DNA of 64,000 nt from Hyphomicrobium sp. MC1 (GTDB lineage Bacteria > Pseudomonadota > Alphaproteobacteria > Rhizobiales > Hyphomicrobiaceae). Position 1 is the stretch's first letter. Every line of letters begins with the position of its first letter. Below, piece after piece: positions 47,018-55,596 of this stretch. The stretch covers positions 1,736,001-1,800,000 of the forward strand of contig NC_015717.1 in NCBI RefSeq assembly GCF_000253295.1, written 5' to 3'. Under the pieces are notes generated by a model. The model worked only from the letters and a program-made list of their open reading frames with translations. It was not told the origin of the DNA and made no database searches. A program made the position numbers and the translations under genes.

Positions 47018-47653
47018 GTGATCGTTTCGGGGCGATTGGATGAGGCTGAGGCGAGATATTCCCGTCTCTTAGCGCAGCGCACGAAGACACTTCAGGAATC
47101 GGAGGACGTCGATAAGCGGTTGGCCACGCTTATTTGCCAGGAGCCGATCGTTGAGTTGATGACGAAAAGCCAGCGGCTTTTCTTCGTGAGCCGTGGAATC
47201 TCCGACGTCGGTGTGGTCTATCGTGTCTTCCGAACGGAGCTGTCGGCTATCATCGGCGAGGAGCCGATCGGGTTTTGCGATATCGTAAAGCCGAAGAACG
47301 GCATCTGCGTCATCAGCAGCGCCGAGGTTTCGCGGTCTTGTCAGCGCAAAGGTATCGCGAGCGCAGTGTACGATCTTATCACGGCCGATATGTCCAAGAT
47401 CGGCGGCCTGCTTTGGCCGGTCTCACCGAAAAATATGTCGGACGCAGAATTCAAGGTTTGGTGGCGGCGTTCGCCCGCCCTGGTCTTTTATTACCCGCAT
47501 CGAAGCCGACTAGGCCTCAGCCGTCGCGCTGAATTCGAAGAGTTGTTCGACGAGACGGTGAACCTGGGCGTCTGGGATCGACTTCTGTCGCATAGCTCGG
47601 TGCTGATGGCTCGCATGCGGCGGTCTTGGCGCCTTGGCTGCTTTCGCCGCTGA
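47018..47653 (+). CDS. GNAT-like acetyltransferase domain protein
   Basis: The product is about 211 residues. The middle contains EVSRSCQRKGIASAVYDLIT, whose QRKGIASA is the acetyl-CoA-binding (R/Q)xxGxG/A loop of GNAT N-acetyltransferases, preceded by a beta-strand CVISSAEV. The N-terminal 50 residues are helical. I chose GTG at 47018 because AAAGGA stands about 10 bases upstream; a TTG at 46997 would give seven more residues. The substrate is unknown. Confidence 0.6.
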   Translation: MIVSGRLDEAEARYSRLLAQRTKTLQESEDVDKRLATLICQEPIVELMTKSQRLFFVSRGISDVGVVYRVFRTELSAIIGEEPIGFCDIVKPKNGICVISSAEVSRSCQRKGIASAVYDLITADMSKIGGLLWPVSPKNMSDAEFKVWWRRSPALVFYYPHRSRLGLSRRAEFEELFDETVNLGVWDRLLSHSSVLMARMRRSWRLGCFRR

Positions 47654-47752
47654 CGATCCGAGCATATGATCGGGTGTAGTCACAGGGCATCTCTGCGCGG
47701 GGCAGCCGTTCCGTCGCCGGCCGTCGTTCGACTATGCCAATGCCTATTCCGG

Positions 47753-47935
47753 TCAGTCGTACCGGTTCTGGGCGCTCGCAAGTATGCGTTCCGCTAAGTC
47801 GAGGGCCTCCCGCACCTTGGTTGAGATGACGCAGCGTTTCTGAAGCTCGTTGTCGGCAAACTTCAGGGCGTCCCGAAGCTGCTCAATAACCCCCAATGCG
47901 GTAATATCGTTCGGCAGACGTTCGTGTGCGTTCAT
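47753..47935 (-). CDS. Small helical hypothetical protein (60 aa)
   Basis: Starts MNAHERLPNDITALGVIEQL with a strong GGGAGGAACCACA ribosome-binding site before the ATG. It is predicted to be two amphipathic helices with no cysteines or membrane span. Composition and translation signal make it a likely real gene. No family or role can be named. Confidence 0.6.
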   Translation of the reverse strand: MNAHERLPNDITALGVIEQLRDALKFADNELQKRCVISTKVREALDLAERILASAQNRYD

Positions 47936-48162
47936 TGTGGTTCCTCCCGGCCCCTTATTCTGGGAGGCAATATCTTTCTCGCGGCAATTTCAAGGAATAG
48001 CCGCCTGCATGTGTCGGAGCGACCCTCAGGGCAATTCGCACGGGGAATGTCATGGCATCGCCGATAACGGCCGTGCTTGCAACCTACCGGGCCGCGGACC
48101 GGCAGAGCCACTTTGAAATCGATCCGTGCCGCTACGCAGGCGTGCCAAGATTTGGGATCGTT

Positions 48163-49821
48163 TCACCACCAGCCAAACATTGATCGTTGGCGAGGATAGG
48201 CCCGGCGCCCGTAGCGATCATAGCCGTAGTAGTAGTAGTCGGCGCTGTCGCTCATGAAATTATCGTTGCGGAAGAACTGTTTCGGCCGCTTCTTGATGCC
48301 GCCCTGAGGTTCCGTGCTGATGAGGACGATAAAATCTGTGGCTTTTCCGGTTTCCTTGCTCATCGGTTCGTCCGAGACGATCAGCGACGATCCCGGCCAT
48401 ACGGCGCTGCTCAACCTGGCGGACACATCCGGCGAGATAGTGATGCGATCGAGTGCTGCGCTCGCTTCGGCCACGTTGGTCGGGGGAGGCGTGCCAGCAT
48501 CGTTGAGCCTATACCTGCGGTCTTCGTTAAACGCATAATCGGCGTTGTCGTTGTGTTCGAGCGAAACAGCCGTCCAGCTCACGTCCTTGCCGCCATTTTT
48601 GTATCCAACCGCCGTGAAGACGTGCGTACCGATAGGCTGTTGCGGATCGGCGATGGTGACGGGCGCGTCGAAAACGGGCTCATTGCCTTGACGGACATAG
48701 AGCCGTTGCGTCTTCAGGCTTATGAAGACGGAGATCGGCAACGCCTTGCGTTTGGCTTCATTGAGAACGGCAACCGCCTGATCTCGTGCCGCTAATGCCG
48801 GGGCGGCCTGATCTGTTGCCTTCTGCAGTTCGGCCTCAGCGGCCTGCAAAGCTTCCGTGGCCGTGGCAACTTTTGCAGCAGCTTCATCGGATTTCTTGGC
48901 GGCGCGTTCTTTCTCTGTTGTCCATTTCTTCTTGAGCTTATCGGACTTGGCGTTCGACAGGCGCTTGTCGATCGCGGCCAAGCTGCTGTCGGCAGACTTT
49001 TTGGCCGCTTCGGCTTTGCGCAGCGCTTTCGCGGCCCTGTCTCGCGGCGCCTTCTTGTCGGCGATGATCTGCTCCATCTCCTTGGCCTGATCGAGGGCGG
49101 CGTCGGCAAGGATCTGCTTGCCGTCGGCGATTGATTTTAGGGCATTGAGTTCCACTTGGCGTTCCGGCCATGCGCGGAGGTCGGGAGAGAACGTCGGGCT
49201 GGAATCGGGATCGTTCACGATCGGATCCTGGTACGACATCGGGATGGCCGTCGCGGTCTGGACGGATTGCAGCGGCGTCGGCTTCATCAGCAGCGGGTGA
49301 GAAATCTCGACCGGCGCAACGTCGTCGTAAGCAACAACGACACGCATGCCGAGTTTCGTCAGCGGGAAAAGGCGCTGGGCAAAGCTGTCGGGCATGCGAA
49401 CGCAGCCATGGGACGCGGGATAGCCAGGCAACTGACCGGCGTGCAGGGCAATGCCTGACCATGTGATCCGCTGCATGAAGGGCATCGAGGCGTCATCGTA
49501 GAGGTTCGAATAGTGTTCTTCTTCTTTTTGAAGAACGCTGTAGACGCCGACCGGAGTTTCGTAGCCGTCGCGGCCGCTTGATACCCGGCCGCTCATGGAG
49601 CCACCGTTTGCGTCGTAGACCGTGACGCGTTGATCTTTGATGGAGACGATCGCGATGACGGGAGGGCCGGATAGGGTTTCCCGGGCCGTCTCTTCGATAG
49701 GGCGCTGATTGCGTTTTCCGGCGTCTGCGGGGGTGAAGGCGGCACTGATGGCCAGGGTTGATAACGCGATGGTTGCCAACCGGACGATCGAACGCTTCCA
49801 CTGAAGACGCAAACTGAACAT
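48163..49821 (-). CDS. L,D-transpeptidase with a second, degenerate YkuD-like domain
   Basis: The 552-residue exported protein has a signal peptide ending near residue 34 (AFTPADAG). A YkuD catalytic domain follows at residues 53-145, with H127 (GIALHAGQ), and H138-G-C140 in SHGCVRM, the catalytic cysteine motif. It probably cross-links peptidoglycan by 3-3 bonds or attaches proteins to it. An Ala/Lys-rich coiled coil fills residues about 215-350. Residues about 358-500 look like another YkuD fold (LPISVFISLKTQRLYVRQG) but lack the HGC motif. The C terminus is Tyr/Arg-rich (YYYYGYDRYGRR). Confidence 0.85.
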   Translation of the reverse strand: MFSLRLQWKRSIVRLATIALSTLAISAAFTPADAGKRNQRPIEETARETLSGPPVIAIVSIKDQRVTVYDANGGSMSGRVSSGRDGYETPVGVYSVLQKEEEHYSNLYDDASMPFMQRITWSGIALHAGQLPGYPASHGCVRMPDSFAQRLFPLTKLGMRVVVAYDDVAPVEISHPLLMKPTPLQSVQTATAIPMSYQDPIVNDPDSSPTFSPDLRAWPERQVELNALKSIADGKQILADAALDQAKEMEQIIADKKAPRDRAAKALRKAEAAKKSADSSLAAIDKRLSNAKSDKLKKKWTTEKERAAKKSDEAAAKVATATEALQAAEAELQKATDQAAPALAARDQAVAVLNEAKRKALPISVFISLKTQRLYVRQGNEPVFDAPVTIADPQQPIGTHVFTAVGYKNGGKDVSWTAVSLEHNDNADYAFNEDRRYRLNDAGTPPPTNVAEASAALDRITISPDVSARLSSAVWPGSSLIVSDEPMSKETGKATDFIVLISTEPQGGIKKRPKQFFRNDNFMSDSADYYYYGYDRYGRRAYPRQRSMFGWW

Positions 49822-50004
49822 TTGTCAGACCTTAAATATGCAGCTGATGCGAGAAAACAGAGGCCTCCAACATAATCTCAATCAGGTTGCCTATTGATTA
49901 GCGCATGCTCCGTAATCGTTGTCTCTGCCAGGGCGTGTGGCTCGAAAACCTCAGAATACAGGTTAACGGCCAATCAAGACCATCGCTTGACGGCCGATAG
50001 GGAA

Positions 50005-50036
50005 AGCGCCCCAGAACGAAAAGGTTCGGGGGCGCT
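50005..50036 (-). terminator. Probable terminator of the Gly/His-rich gene
   Basis: On the minus strand AGCGCCCCC-GAAC pairs with GTTC-TGGGGCGCT around a short CTTTTC loop, and TTTCC follows. It starts 25 bases after the stop of the gene at 50061-50621, in the expected place for a rho-independent terminator. Confidence 0.65.
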
Positions 50037-50060
50037 GGCCAAAATGGGTATCAGTTGCGC

Positions 50061-50621
50061 TCAATAATCCGGGCAGGCCCAGCGATGATAGCGGCTGCTC
50101 CACCAACAATCATCGCCATAGTCGTCATCATAGTAGCCGTCATCATAATAGAAGTAGGGATAGCCGCCGATGAAGAAGCGGTGACGGTGGTGATGACCGT
50201 GTCCATGTCCGTGATGGAAATGGCGACCGTGATTTAGGTTCGCGCGGGCCAGAGACTGGGTGCGGACGTGCGATCGTCCCGCCATGTGTCCACCGTGAAA
50301 GTGACCGCCGTGGAAGCCCCCGAAGCTGCCACCATGGAATCCACCACCATGGAACCCTCCGCCGCCAAAACCGCCATGAAAGCCTCCGCCCCCGAAGCCT
50401 CCGCTGTGACCTCCGCCGCCACCGAAGCCCCCACCGTGGCCGCCGCCACCACCGCCTCCAAACCCGCCACCGCCACCGGCGTGCACTGGGATGAGGAATC
50501 CTTGAACGTTGCCTGACGTCAGGGTTGTTAGTGGCGTTATTGGTCCCGCCACCGCGGCGCAGGCGCCGGCAGCCAAAGCGAAAGCTCCGGCGACCAGCGG
50601 AAATAAGAATCGTTTTGACAT
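50061..50621 (-). CDS. Secreted glycine/histidine-rich protein
   Basis: The 186-residue product has a signal peptide (MSKRFLFPLVAGAFALAAGA, start chosen for AAGGAG before the ATG). A long run of GGGGFGGG and GGFHGG repeats covers residues about 50-110. A His-rich segment (HGRHFHHGHGHGHHHRH) follows and an acidic aromatic tail ends DDCWWSSRYHRWACPDY. Such repeats suit a disordered cell-surface or metal-binding protein; the histidines could bind Zn, Ni or Cu. Similar small exported proteins are common in Rhizobiales, without a known role. Confidence 0.8.
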   Translation of the reverse strand: MSKRFLFPLVAGAFALAAGACAAVAGPITPLTTLTSGNVQGFLIPVHAGGGGGFGGGGGGGHGGGFGGGGGHSGGFGGGGFHGGFGGGGFHGGGFHGGSFGGFHGGHFHGGHMAGRSHVRTQSLARANLNHGRHFHHGHGHGHHHRHRFFIGGYPYFYYDDGYYDDDYGDDCWWSSRYHRWACPDY

Positions 50622-51026
50622 TGCTGTCTCCTTGATCAGATGCGAGTGCATTCGGCCTTCGTGCCGTCGAGTGGCGGGGCCTTCGCGCGCAGGTCTGAGG
50701 ATTCAGGGACGTGCGTGGGGGCGCGGCTGCGTCGGATCGGGAAGGCCGACGAACGGAACGTCTCTCCGTTAGCCATAAGGTAGGAAGAGGTGGCCTGGTT
50801 ACCTGTTCCCAAGGGAACAGCCCGCGCATGGGGATTGATGTCGAGATCAAAGGATCGCGGCCGAGCGTATCATTTTGCGGCACACAATTACGTTATCTTT
50901 GCCGTGCCGATTTTGTTTTGTGACCCTTTTCTATTCTACGGATGCCTCCGGCGCTTTCATTTACCAGAGCCTCACTGGCATGCGCGTATGCCCATTTTGG
51001 CAGTTGGCGGGTACGCGGTTTGCGCA

Positions 51027-52532
51027 ATGATTGAGGAAACGGGTCGAGCCCGATCCATTTTCGAGAAGGATGCTTCGGCGCCCGTGTCGGAGTGGGCGCC
51101 TCGGCTGAGGTCGCTGTTTTTCGACCGTCGTGGCAACGCCTCAAGGCCAAAATTGCTATTCGCCGTCGCATGCGCCGACGCCCTGTCGGTGATGGCCGCT
51201 TGGCCGCTGGTCAACTTACTCCTTCATCAATCTTTCACGCCGACGTGGCGCAGCTTCTGGGCGACGGTCTTTGTGGCCGGGTTGTTCATTGCCGCGCTGC
51301 GCGTGCAGTGGTCATATACAATTCCATCTCTCCGCAAGTTTGTTCAGCAAGTCTGGAAAGTGCTGATTTCCGTTGCCGTCGTCTCGCTCGCGATATCGGG
51401 TGTGATTTTTCTTGCGGGTGAGACATCGGTGTCACCGGAGGACGTCGGTGGATGGATGGAGCTGTCAGCCGTCCTTTTGTGTTTCGTGCGTTTCGTTGCG
51501 GCGTTGGTGGCTCGTCGGTTGACACGCGCCGGCCTGCTGGTCCGCCGAACGGTCATCGTTGGCGGCGGTAAGGATGCGGAGCACCTTATCCGCGAGTTGA
51601 ACAACGACCCGGACAATCACTTGTGCATTCTGGGTATCTTCGACGACCGGCAAGATGATCGCTCAGCCGGCGACTTCGGAGGTGTCGCGCGGCTCGGGAC
51701 ATTCGAAGACCTGGCAGACTTCTGCCGCAAGTCGAGTGTCGATCTCTTGATCGTTACGGTGCCGGCGCGCGCCGAAGAACGTTTGATGCAGATTCTCGAC
51801 AAGCTGTTCGCATTGCAAGTCGATGTACGGATCTCGGCGCTGAATTCAAAGCTCCGGATCAACTCGCGAGCCTATAGCTTCATCGGTCAGGTGCCGATGC
51901 TGGCGGCGATGGACAAGCCGCTCGGCGACTGGGATCATATGCTCAAGGCGGTCGAAGATCGGCTGATCGGTTCGCTGCTGTTGATTCTGGCGTCGCCAAT
52001 CATGGCGATCGTCGCGATTGCGATTCGTCTCGAAAGCCGCGGACCGATTTTCTTCCGGCAGAAGCGGTACGGATTCAACAATGAGCTGATCGAAGTCCTG
52101 AAGTTCCGCTCGATGTATGTCGACCAGCAGGACGCCACGGCGAGCAAGCTCGTTACGCGCGACGATCCGCGTGTCACTCGTGTCGGGCGGATCATTCGGC
52201 GCACAAGCCTCGATGAACTGCCGCAGCTCATCAACGTTGTGCAGGGGCAGATGTCTCTCGTTGGGCCGCGGCCGCATGCAACGGGTGCGCGCGCGGAGCG
52301 AGATCTCTACGAGAATGTCGTGCGGGGCTATTTCGCGCGCCACCGCATGAAGCCCGGTGTTACCGGCTGGGCACAGATCAATGGCTGGCGCGGGGAAACC
52401 GATACCCACGAGAAGCTTGTCCGGCGCGTCGAGCACGACCTCTATTACATCGACCATTGGTCGGTGCTGCTCGATCTTTACATCATCGCGATGACGCCGA
52501 TTTCATTGCTGACGGGCAAGAACGCTTACTAG
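51027..52532 (+). CDS. Undecaprenyl-phosphate sugar-1-phosphate transferase (WcaJ/ExoY type)
   Basis: The protein transfers a sugar phosphate (usually glucose or galactose) to undecaprenyl phosphate, the first step of exopolysaccharide synthesis. About four N-terminal membrane spans lead into a CoA-binding-like Rossmann domain (TVIVGGGKDAEHLIREL). Another span and the catalytic bacterial-sugar-transferase domain follow, with FRQKRYGFN, VLKFRSMYVD, RRTSLDELPQL and GPRPHA. The ATG at 51027 gives 501 residues; the frame is open back to 50790, so a longer start (for example 50988) is possible. It is a promising partner for surface-glycan genes elsewhere. Confidence 0.9.
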   Translation: MIEETGRARSIFEKDASAPVSEWAPRLRSLFFDRRGNASRPKLLFAVACADALSVMAAWPLVNLLLHQSFTPTWRSFWATVFVAGLFIAALRVQWSYTIPSLRKFVQQVWKVLISVAVVSLAISGVIFLAGETSVSPEDVGGWMELSAVLLCFVRFVAALVARRLTRAGLLVRRTVIVGGGKDAEHLIRELNNDPDNHLCILGIFDDRQDDRSAGDFGGVARLGTFEDLADFCRKSSVDLLIVTVPARAEERLMQILDKLFALQVDVRISALNSKLRINSRAYSFIGQVPMLAAMDKPLGDWDHMLKAVEDRLIGSLLLILASPIMAIVAIAIRLESRGPIFFRQKRYGFNNELIEVLKFRSMYVDQQDATASKLVTRDDPRVTRVGRIIRRTSLDELPQLINVVQGQMSLVGPRPHATGARAERDLYENVVRGYFARHRMKPGVTGWAQINGWRGETDTHEKLVRRVEHDLYYIDHWSVLLDLYIIAMTPISLLTGKNAY

Positions 52533-52751
52533 CGTTTCGTCGTGAGCCTGATCGACCTTTTGGCCTAGTCCGAGATCTCTCGCGCGGCGGGAAAATATGT
52601 GGCGATGCACAAGGATGCCTCTTCAGCGAGGAAATGGCGCGTAGCAGCGCGAGTATTACGACCGGCGCAGATGGCTTGCGCAATCATGCCTGTTTGCTAG
52701 CTTGGTAGGAATTCGGCGTTCGCGCCGCGCTCGCGCCTGCAGGAGCCTCGC

Positions 52752-53543
52752 ATTTTTAATTTTGTCGGACAGGGACGAGCGACCATCGCAGCGATCTTGG
52801 CTATTGTCGCCGGTGTTGGCTTCGCTGTGACGTCTGCCAACGCGCAAGAAGGGCCGCCGGTCGATACGGCGCTGGTTGTGTCTGTCGACGTGTCGAACTC
52901 CGTCGACGAAGGCCGCTATAAGCTGCAGATGGAAGGTATTGCGAAGGCGCTGGAAGATCCCGGCGTCATCGATGCCATTACCGGCGGTTCGGCGGGCGGC
53001 ATTCTGTTTTCCATGGTGACGTGGGCCGACACACCGTCGTTCGTCATTCCGTGGATCAGGATTGCGAACAAGGCTGATGCCTTGGCTGCGGCGAAGCGCG
53101 TGCGATCCCTGCCGCAGCAGGGCGGCGAATTCACATGCATGACGCGGATGCTGCGATCTGCGAACGACAAGATCGTGCCGCAGATTCCCGCGAAGGCGTC
53201 GCGCATCATCATCGACGTTTCGGGCGACGGCCCCGACAATTGCAATGCCGAGGAGCCGATCGACAAAGTCCGCAATGAACTCGTCAGCAATGGCGTGACG
53301 ATCAACGGATTGCCGATCTTGCTCGACACGCCCGAGGATTCAGCGCTGCTGCCGAAGGCCGTTCCGGGAGGGAAGCCACCGCTCGAACAATGGTATCGCG
53401 CGCACGTTATGGGCGGTCCGAGCAGTTTCGTGCTGCCGGCGCTGGGTTACGGTGATTTCGAGCGGGCGATCCGGCAAAAGTTCGTCATCGAAGTCAGCAG
53501 CGTGGCTTCGCAAAAGTATTCGGTCGCCACGTCCGGCCGATGA
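52752..53543 (+). CDS. DUF1194 (von Willebrand A-like) exported protein
   Basis: The mature part contains VVSVDVSNSVD, a DxSxS metal-ion-dependent adhesion-type site, and DVSGDGPDNC, both typical of DUF1194 proteins, a vWA-related family of unknown function in alphaproteobacteria. A signal peptide (ATIAAILAIVAGVGFAVTSA) precedes. No ATG or GTG fits. TTG at 52797 would cut the signal peptide in half, whereas ATT at 52752 stands six bases after AGGAG and gives a normal one, so I marked the ATT as the start. The stop is at 53541-53543, next to a convergent gene. Confidence 0.75.
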   Translation: MFNFVGQGRATIAAILAIVAGVGFAVTSANAQEGPPVDTALVVSVDVSNSVDEGRYKLQMEGIAKALEDPGVIDAITGGSAGGILFSMVTWADTPSFVIPWIRIANKADALAAAKRVRSLPQQGGEFTCMTRMLRSANDKIVPQIPAKASRIIIDVSGDGPDNCNAEEPIDKVRNELVSNGVTINGLPILLDTPEDSALLPKAVPGGKPPLEQWYRAHVMGGPSSFVLPALGYGDFERAIRQKFVIEVSSVASQKYSVATSGR

Positions 53544-53576
53544 TCGAGACGGCTGATAATCAGGCCGCTTGATAGC

Positions 53577-53777
53577 TCAGATTTTATCTTCGCTGGTCGG
53601 ACCGCAATGCCAGCGCTTAACAGTCCAGCCGGGATGATCTGCAGACCATCGGGCGAACTGTGGCTGGGCATGTGCCAAGCACGTTCTTGCGTCGACGTCC
53701 GCATCAATCGGGATTTTATATTCGCGGCAGACGTTTGGATCGTTCGTCAAGCAAGCCGACAAAATGAGGGCGATCAT
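53577..53777 (-). CDS. Small exported conserved protein
   Basis: The 66-residue product has a short hydrophobic start with a possible lipobox (MIALILSACLTN) and conserved Cys/Trp positions (NVCREYKIPI, TCLAHAQPQFARW, GWTVKRWHCG). It resembles a family of small conserved hypothetical proteins widespread in Rhizobiales. It converges on the DUF1194 gene. Function is unknown. Confidence 0.65.
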   Translation of the reverse strand: MIALILSACLTNDPNVCREYKIPIDADVDARTCLAHAQPQFARWSADHPGWTVKRWHCGPTSEDKI

Positions 53778-53878
53778 GGCGAGGTTCCCGGGCGATGCGT
53801 CTTTGAAGCGTCATCATACTGAGACGCTCCGCACCGGGAATCCGTTTCTTATGTCGGCCGACCGCAAAGGGCGGCAGC

Positions 53879-54691
53879 TTAAGCCGCCGGCAACAGGATT
53901 TCGCCCCGTCCAATTGTAGCGGTGTCACCGCCAATCTTCTGGACAAACAAGGGCATGGGCTTAGGCGCGAGATGGCCAAGCGTTTCCTTCAGATAGCGGG
54001 CGATGACGCGCAGGATCACGAGATCGTGTTTGCCGCAATCGACGAACGTCGGCAGCAGGCTTTCGACGCTCGGGCCGATCAGTGTGCCGCGGCGCATCAT
54101 AAGACCGGGTTCGGCACCGAAGCCGCCTTCCGCCCAGATGGTGCCGCCGATCATACGCGAACCGGCGCCAGGGCCGGTCTTGCCTTTGACGACGATAACG
54201 CCACGACGCATCTTGTCTCCGGCGCGGGCGCCAATGTTGCCTTCGATGACAACGGTACCGCCGAGCATGCCGAAACGATCGCCGGTCGCGACGCCGCCGA
54301 GATTGTCTCCGGCGTTGCCGGAAACGAGGATCATGCCGCCGGTGGAACCCGACGCCAGATAGTCACCGACATTGCCGCGAACTTCGATCTTGCCGCCGGT
54401 CATCAGGCGCGCCGCGAACGAGCCGATGTCGCCGACGACGCGGATCGTGCCGCTATCGAGGCCGCCGCCGACGAAATCAATCTCTGACGTTGCGCCTTCG
54501 ATGGTCAGGGTATCGCCGACGCTGCCGGAAATATCGAATGCATCGCCGAGGGCGACGCCGCCTTTTTCGATGCCGACATTCAGCTTGCCGATCTCGTGGG
54601 ACGATAGCGCGGCGAGCTTGGCGGGCGTGATGCCGTCGAGAGTGATCCGCTCCGTCGCGGGCGCCTTGAAGCGCAGCGTGAGGCCGCTCAT
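53879..54691 (-). CDS. fhcC: Formyltransferase/hydrolase complex, subunit C
   Basis: The 270-residue product resembles subunit C of formylmethanofuran dehydrogenase: repeated glycine-rich beta-helix turns (IEVRGNVGDYLASGSTGG, MILVSGNAGDNLGG, IWAEGGFGAEPG). In methylotrophs Fhc hydrolyses formyl-methanofuran-type intermediates after transfer from formyl-tetrahydromethanopterin, releasing formate. Last gene of fhcBADC. A GGCGGC/GCCGCC hairpin (53870-53888) covers its stop and may terminate the operon. Confidence 0.95.
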   Translation of the reverse strand: MSGLTLRFKAPATERITLDGITPAKLAALSSHEIGKLNVGIEKGGVALGDAFDISGSVGDTLTIEGATSEIDFVGGGLDSGTIRVVGDIGSFAARLMTGGKIEVRGNVGDYLASGSTGGMILVSGNAGDNLGGVATGDRFGMLGGTVVIEGNIGARAGDKMRRGVIVVKGKTGPGAGSRMIGGTIWAEGGFGAEPGLMMRRGTLIGPSVESLLPTFVDCGKHDLVILRVIARYLKETLGHLAPKPMPLFVQKIGGDTATIGRGEILLPAA

Positions 54692-55596
54692 CAGATCAGA
54701 TCCTTCAGATGATAATGATGCTGTCCGAGCTTGCCGCCGTAATTGCCGGCGGTGATCCGCGTAACGCCGCGGCTGGCGCCGACATCCGTCACGGCTTTGA
54801 GACCCGCGTGCATGGCATCGGCGACGGCTTTGGACGTCAGACCGTCGATGACGATTTCGAGCACGGCGAGGGTATCGGGCGATACCTCACTGTGCTTGAT
54901 CGTGCCGCGCAGCGTCGGGCAGAACGCGTCGTTAGACGAAGCGTGCATGCCGGCGTATTTCGCGCCGACCTTCGAGCCCGAACGAACAATGCCACCGGGG
55001 AACGGCGTGATGACGTCGTCGATCTTGGCGATCTCTTCGACAGCGTGTTCGGCCGTTTCGAGCAGGCCTTTGCGGTCGCGGCCGACGATCAGCATGTTGC
55101 CGCCGCCCACTGCATCCGTCGTGACGCCGGTGTCTTCTTCGATGATGAACTCACCGTCCATCACAGGTACGCGCCAGTAGCGGCTATCGCCGAGTTTTTT
55201 AGCCGTCTGATAGCCGTCGCCGAATAGACGCGTGCCTTTTCCGAGAGGCATCGTCTTTTCGGCCTTGAGGCCCGCATAGCAAGCCGAGCCGGGACTCGTC
55301 AGCACGCACTGGCCGATACGATTGCGGACCTGCGGGAGCAGGGCGTCGGGCGAAAATCCGAAGATCAGGATGCGAACGCCGGGACGACCATCAGGCGTTT
55401 CGTCCTCCGACAGTTCCTTATCGATACCGCATTCAGCGCCGGCACCGATAACGGAGGTGCCGAAGCCTGTCGCAACCGTCGCTGCGATTTTGGCCCACTT
55501 CATCGAGTCGGCCGTGATGATGATCCCGGTGCCGCTCATGCCGAAGGCTTCGGCGAACGTATCGTCGATCGAGATACCGTTAACGGTCTTGCTCAT
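54691..55596 (-). CDS. fhcD: Formyltransferase, subunit D of the Fhc complex
   Basis: The 301-residue product is formylmethanofuran:tetrahydromethanopterin formyltransferase: MSKTVNGISIDDTFAEAFGM at the start, IITADSMKWAKIAA, and PFPGGIVRSGSKVGAKYAGM later. It moves the formyl group from formyl-H4MPT to the methanofuran-like cofactor on FhcA. It shares one base with fhcC and overlaps fhcA by ATGA, so the operon is translationally coupled. Confidence 0.97.
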   Translation of the reverse strand: MSKTVNGISIDDTFAEAFGMSGTGIIITADSMKWAKIAATVATGFGTSVIGAGAECGIDKELSEDETPDGRPGVRILIFGFSPDALLPQVRNRIGQCVLTSPGSACYAGLKAEKTMPLGKGTRLFGDGYQTAKKLGDSRYWRVPVMDGEFIIEEDTGVTTDAVGGGNMLIVGRDRKGLLETAEHAVEEIAKIDDVITPFPGGIVRSGSKVGAKYAGMHASSNDAFCPTLRGTIKHSEVSPDTLAVLEIVIDGLTSKAVADAMHAGLKAVTDVGASRGVTRITAGNYGGKLGQHHYHLKDLI

